Source: RGIG4140 sp045638265 (lineage in GTDB: Bacteria; Pseudomonadota; Alphaproteobacteria; CAAHEQ01; UBA3637). From it: DNA of 61,055 nucleotides. Shown here in pieces: positions 60,495-61,055 of the stretch (position 1 is its first letter; every line of letters begins with the position of its first letter). A model generated the notes under the pieces. The model was not told the origin of the DNA, did not search any database, and worked only from the letters and a program-made list of their open reading frames with translations. The DNA lies in NCBI GenBank assembly GCA_045638265.1, contig JAZUBA010000070.1, positions 1 through 61,055 on the forward strand. Direction: 5' to 3'. A program made the position numbers and the translations under genes.

Positions 60495-60782
60495 TTAATG
60501 ATACCAAAGTTTTATTCTTTCATTTATCAAAGACCTACCTTGATTCAGTAGTTTCTCAACCAAAGGATTATGGTTTAATATAGTCTCATTCAGTTGTGTT
60601 ATGTTATTAACTAAATTACATAAAGAATTAATGCTTGGTTCTCTTGTTCTTGTTTGACAAAGAGCATAATAATGCTTTGATTTGTTTAAGAACTCTTTGC
60701 TGAACTGGTAGTTGCTTTCTATTAAGTTCAACATCTTTAACATTTTTTGACATTTGTTTAAATAATTGAAAGATTTATTCAT
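60495..60782 (-). CDS. Small helical protein in the island, unknown
   Basis: The 95-residue, Asn/Leu/Lys-rich helical protein is not recognised. A good AAGGA site precedes the ATG. It follows the truncated HUH-like gene in the same direction, with about 60 bases between them, and may be cotranscribed. Confidence 0.5.
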   Translation of the reverse strand: MNKSFNYLNKCQKMLKMLNLIESNYQFSKEFLNKSKHYYALCQTRTREPSINSLCNLVNNITQLNETILNHNPLVEKLLNQGRSLINERIKLWYH

Positions 60783-60845
60783 AATCTGTCCTTCTTTTGG
60801 ATATATTAATATTTATTTTATTTTTTAATTAAATTAAGTAATCAA

Positions 60846-61055
60846 TTAATTAAAAATAATAATGCTCTCATCAGTTCTATGCTTCTTTTTATTCTGTGGA
60901 TTGATATATTCAAAGCATCCATCTATGTCATAAACTCTTTCAAACTTAGCAGATGTCTTGGGATATTTAGATTTAAACATGTCTTTAATAAAACCACAAA
61001 AGATGGTGAAATCTGCTATATTATAATTGTATGTAATAAGATGTATGTGGTAATT
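60846..61055 (-). CDS. Partial gene at right edge, HUH-like replication protein
   Basis: The minus strand is open from the window edge to a TAA at 60846, giving 69 C-terminal residues. It begins NYHIHLITYN, with a His-hydrophobic-His (HUH) motif as in rolling-circle initiators, and later has RVYDIDGCFEYINPQNKKK, in the place where such proteins have a strand before a basic tail. The N-terminal part lies outside the window, so the assignment is tentative. Other metal-binding HxH proteins are possible. Confidence 0.4.
   Translation of the reverse strand, partial: NYHIHLITYNYNIADFTIFCGFIKDMFKSKYPKTSAKFERVYDIDGCFEYINPQNKKKHRTDESIIIFN

Noticed and set aside
1..61055. CRISPR arrays, rRNA operons, complete tRNA genes, insertion sequences
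   Set aside because: No regularly spaced repeats, rRNA-like sequence, full tRNA cloverleaf or transposase with terminal repeats was seen.

Overview
The window is AT-rich DNA from an alphaproteobacterium. The evidence is the gene content and order: a Calvin-subtype class II aldolase, ELM1/DUF1022, a RHH_4 protein, the CxxC-type J-domain protein, DUF4164-zapA-ymdB-yebC-ruvC, rpsO-pnp behind truB, lptE-holA, and parB-parA-rsmG with parS sites. The low GC, reduced operons and several surface glycan genes suggest a host-associated (gut-type) lineage. That placement is inference; no rRNA is present to confirm it.

Layout. 1-7.4 kb: phoB, rpe, fba, tkt (sugar-phosphate metabolism) with rsmD and rluB. 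7.5-10.2 kb: tadA-xseA and a LytM-type peptidase. 10.3-23.4 kb is more accessory: a stand-alone NrdD-tail protein, a GT-A glycosyltransferase, outer-membrane barrels, an HExxH protein with a decayed tandem copy, a ZntB-like channel, a protein with an OspF/SpvC-like phosphothreonine-lyase N-terminus, and an ABC-2 exporter operon ending in a GT11 fucosyltransferase-like gene. 24-47 kb is mostly housekeeping: ugd, sdaA, rpsT, an oligopeptide-binding protein, accA, truB-rpsO-pnp, ruvC-yebC-ymdB-zapA, recR-ybaB, miaA, lptE-holA. Inside it are a MazEF pair and a tiny free-standing gene for a cysteine-rich 10-residue peptide.

47.5-51.5 kb looks like the chromosome replication and partition centre. 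It holds parB-parA-rsmG, two inverted parS sites (one covering the rsmG start codon), dnaQ, and then a 400-base intergenic region with five DnaA-box matches flanking an AT-rich core. This is my candidate oriC. Many genes to its left run leftward and the core genes to its right run rightward, as expected for leading-strand transcription away from an origin.

To the right, cysS is followed by a five-gene envelope operon (COG3014-like lipoprotein, YcfL, LpoB, a DUF6844-like protein, and a CsgG/FlgT-like protein). At about 58.16 kb a tRNA-Ser 3'-end remnant marks the probable left junction of a mobile island that runs off the window. The island holds two serine recombinases, a SLOG-family protein, an unknown small protein, and a truncated protein with an HUH-like motif.

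Most promising for follow-up: the OspF/SpvC-like protein with three C-terminal repeats (16.3-17.6 kb), the micropeptide gene at 42.28 kb, the oriC/parS region, and the LpoB/CsgG-type operon. Similarities to known families are recalled from motif patterns; no searches were run.
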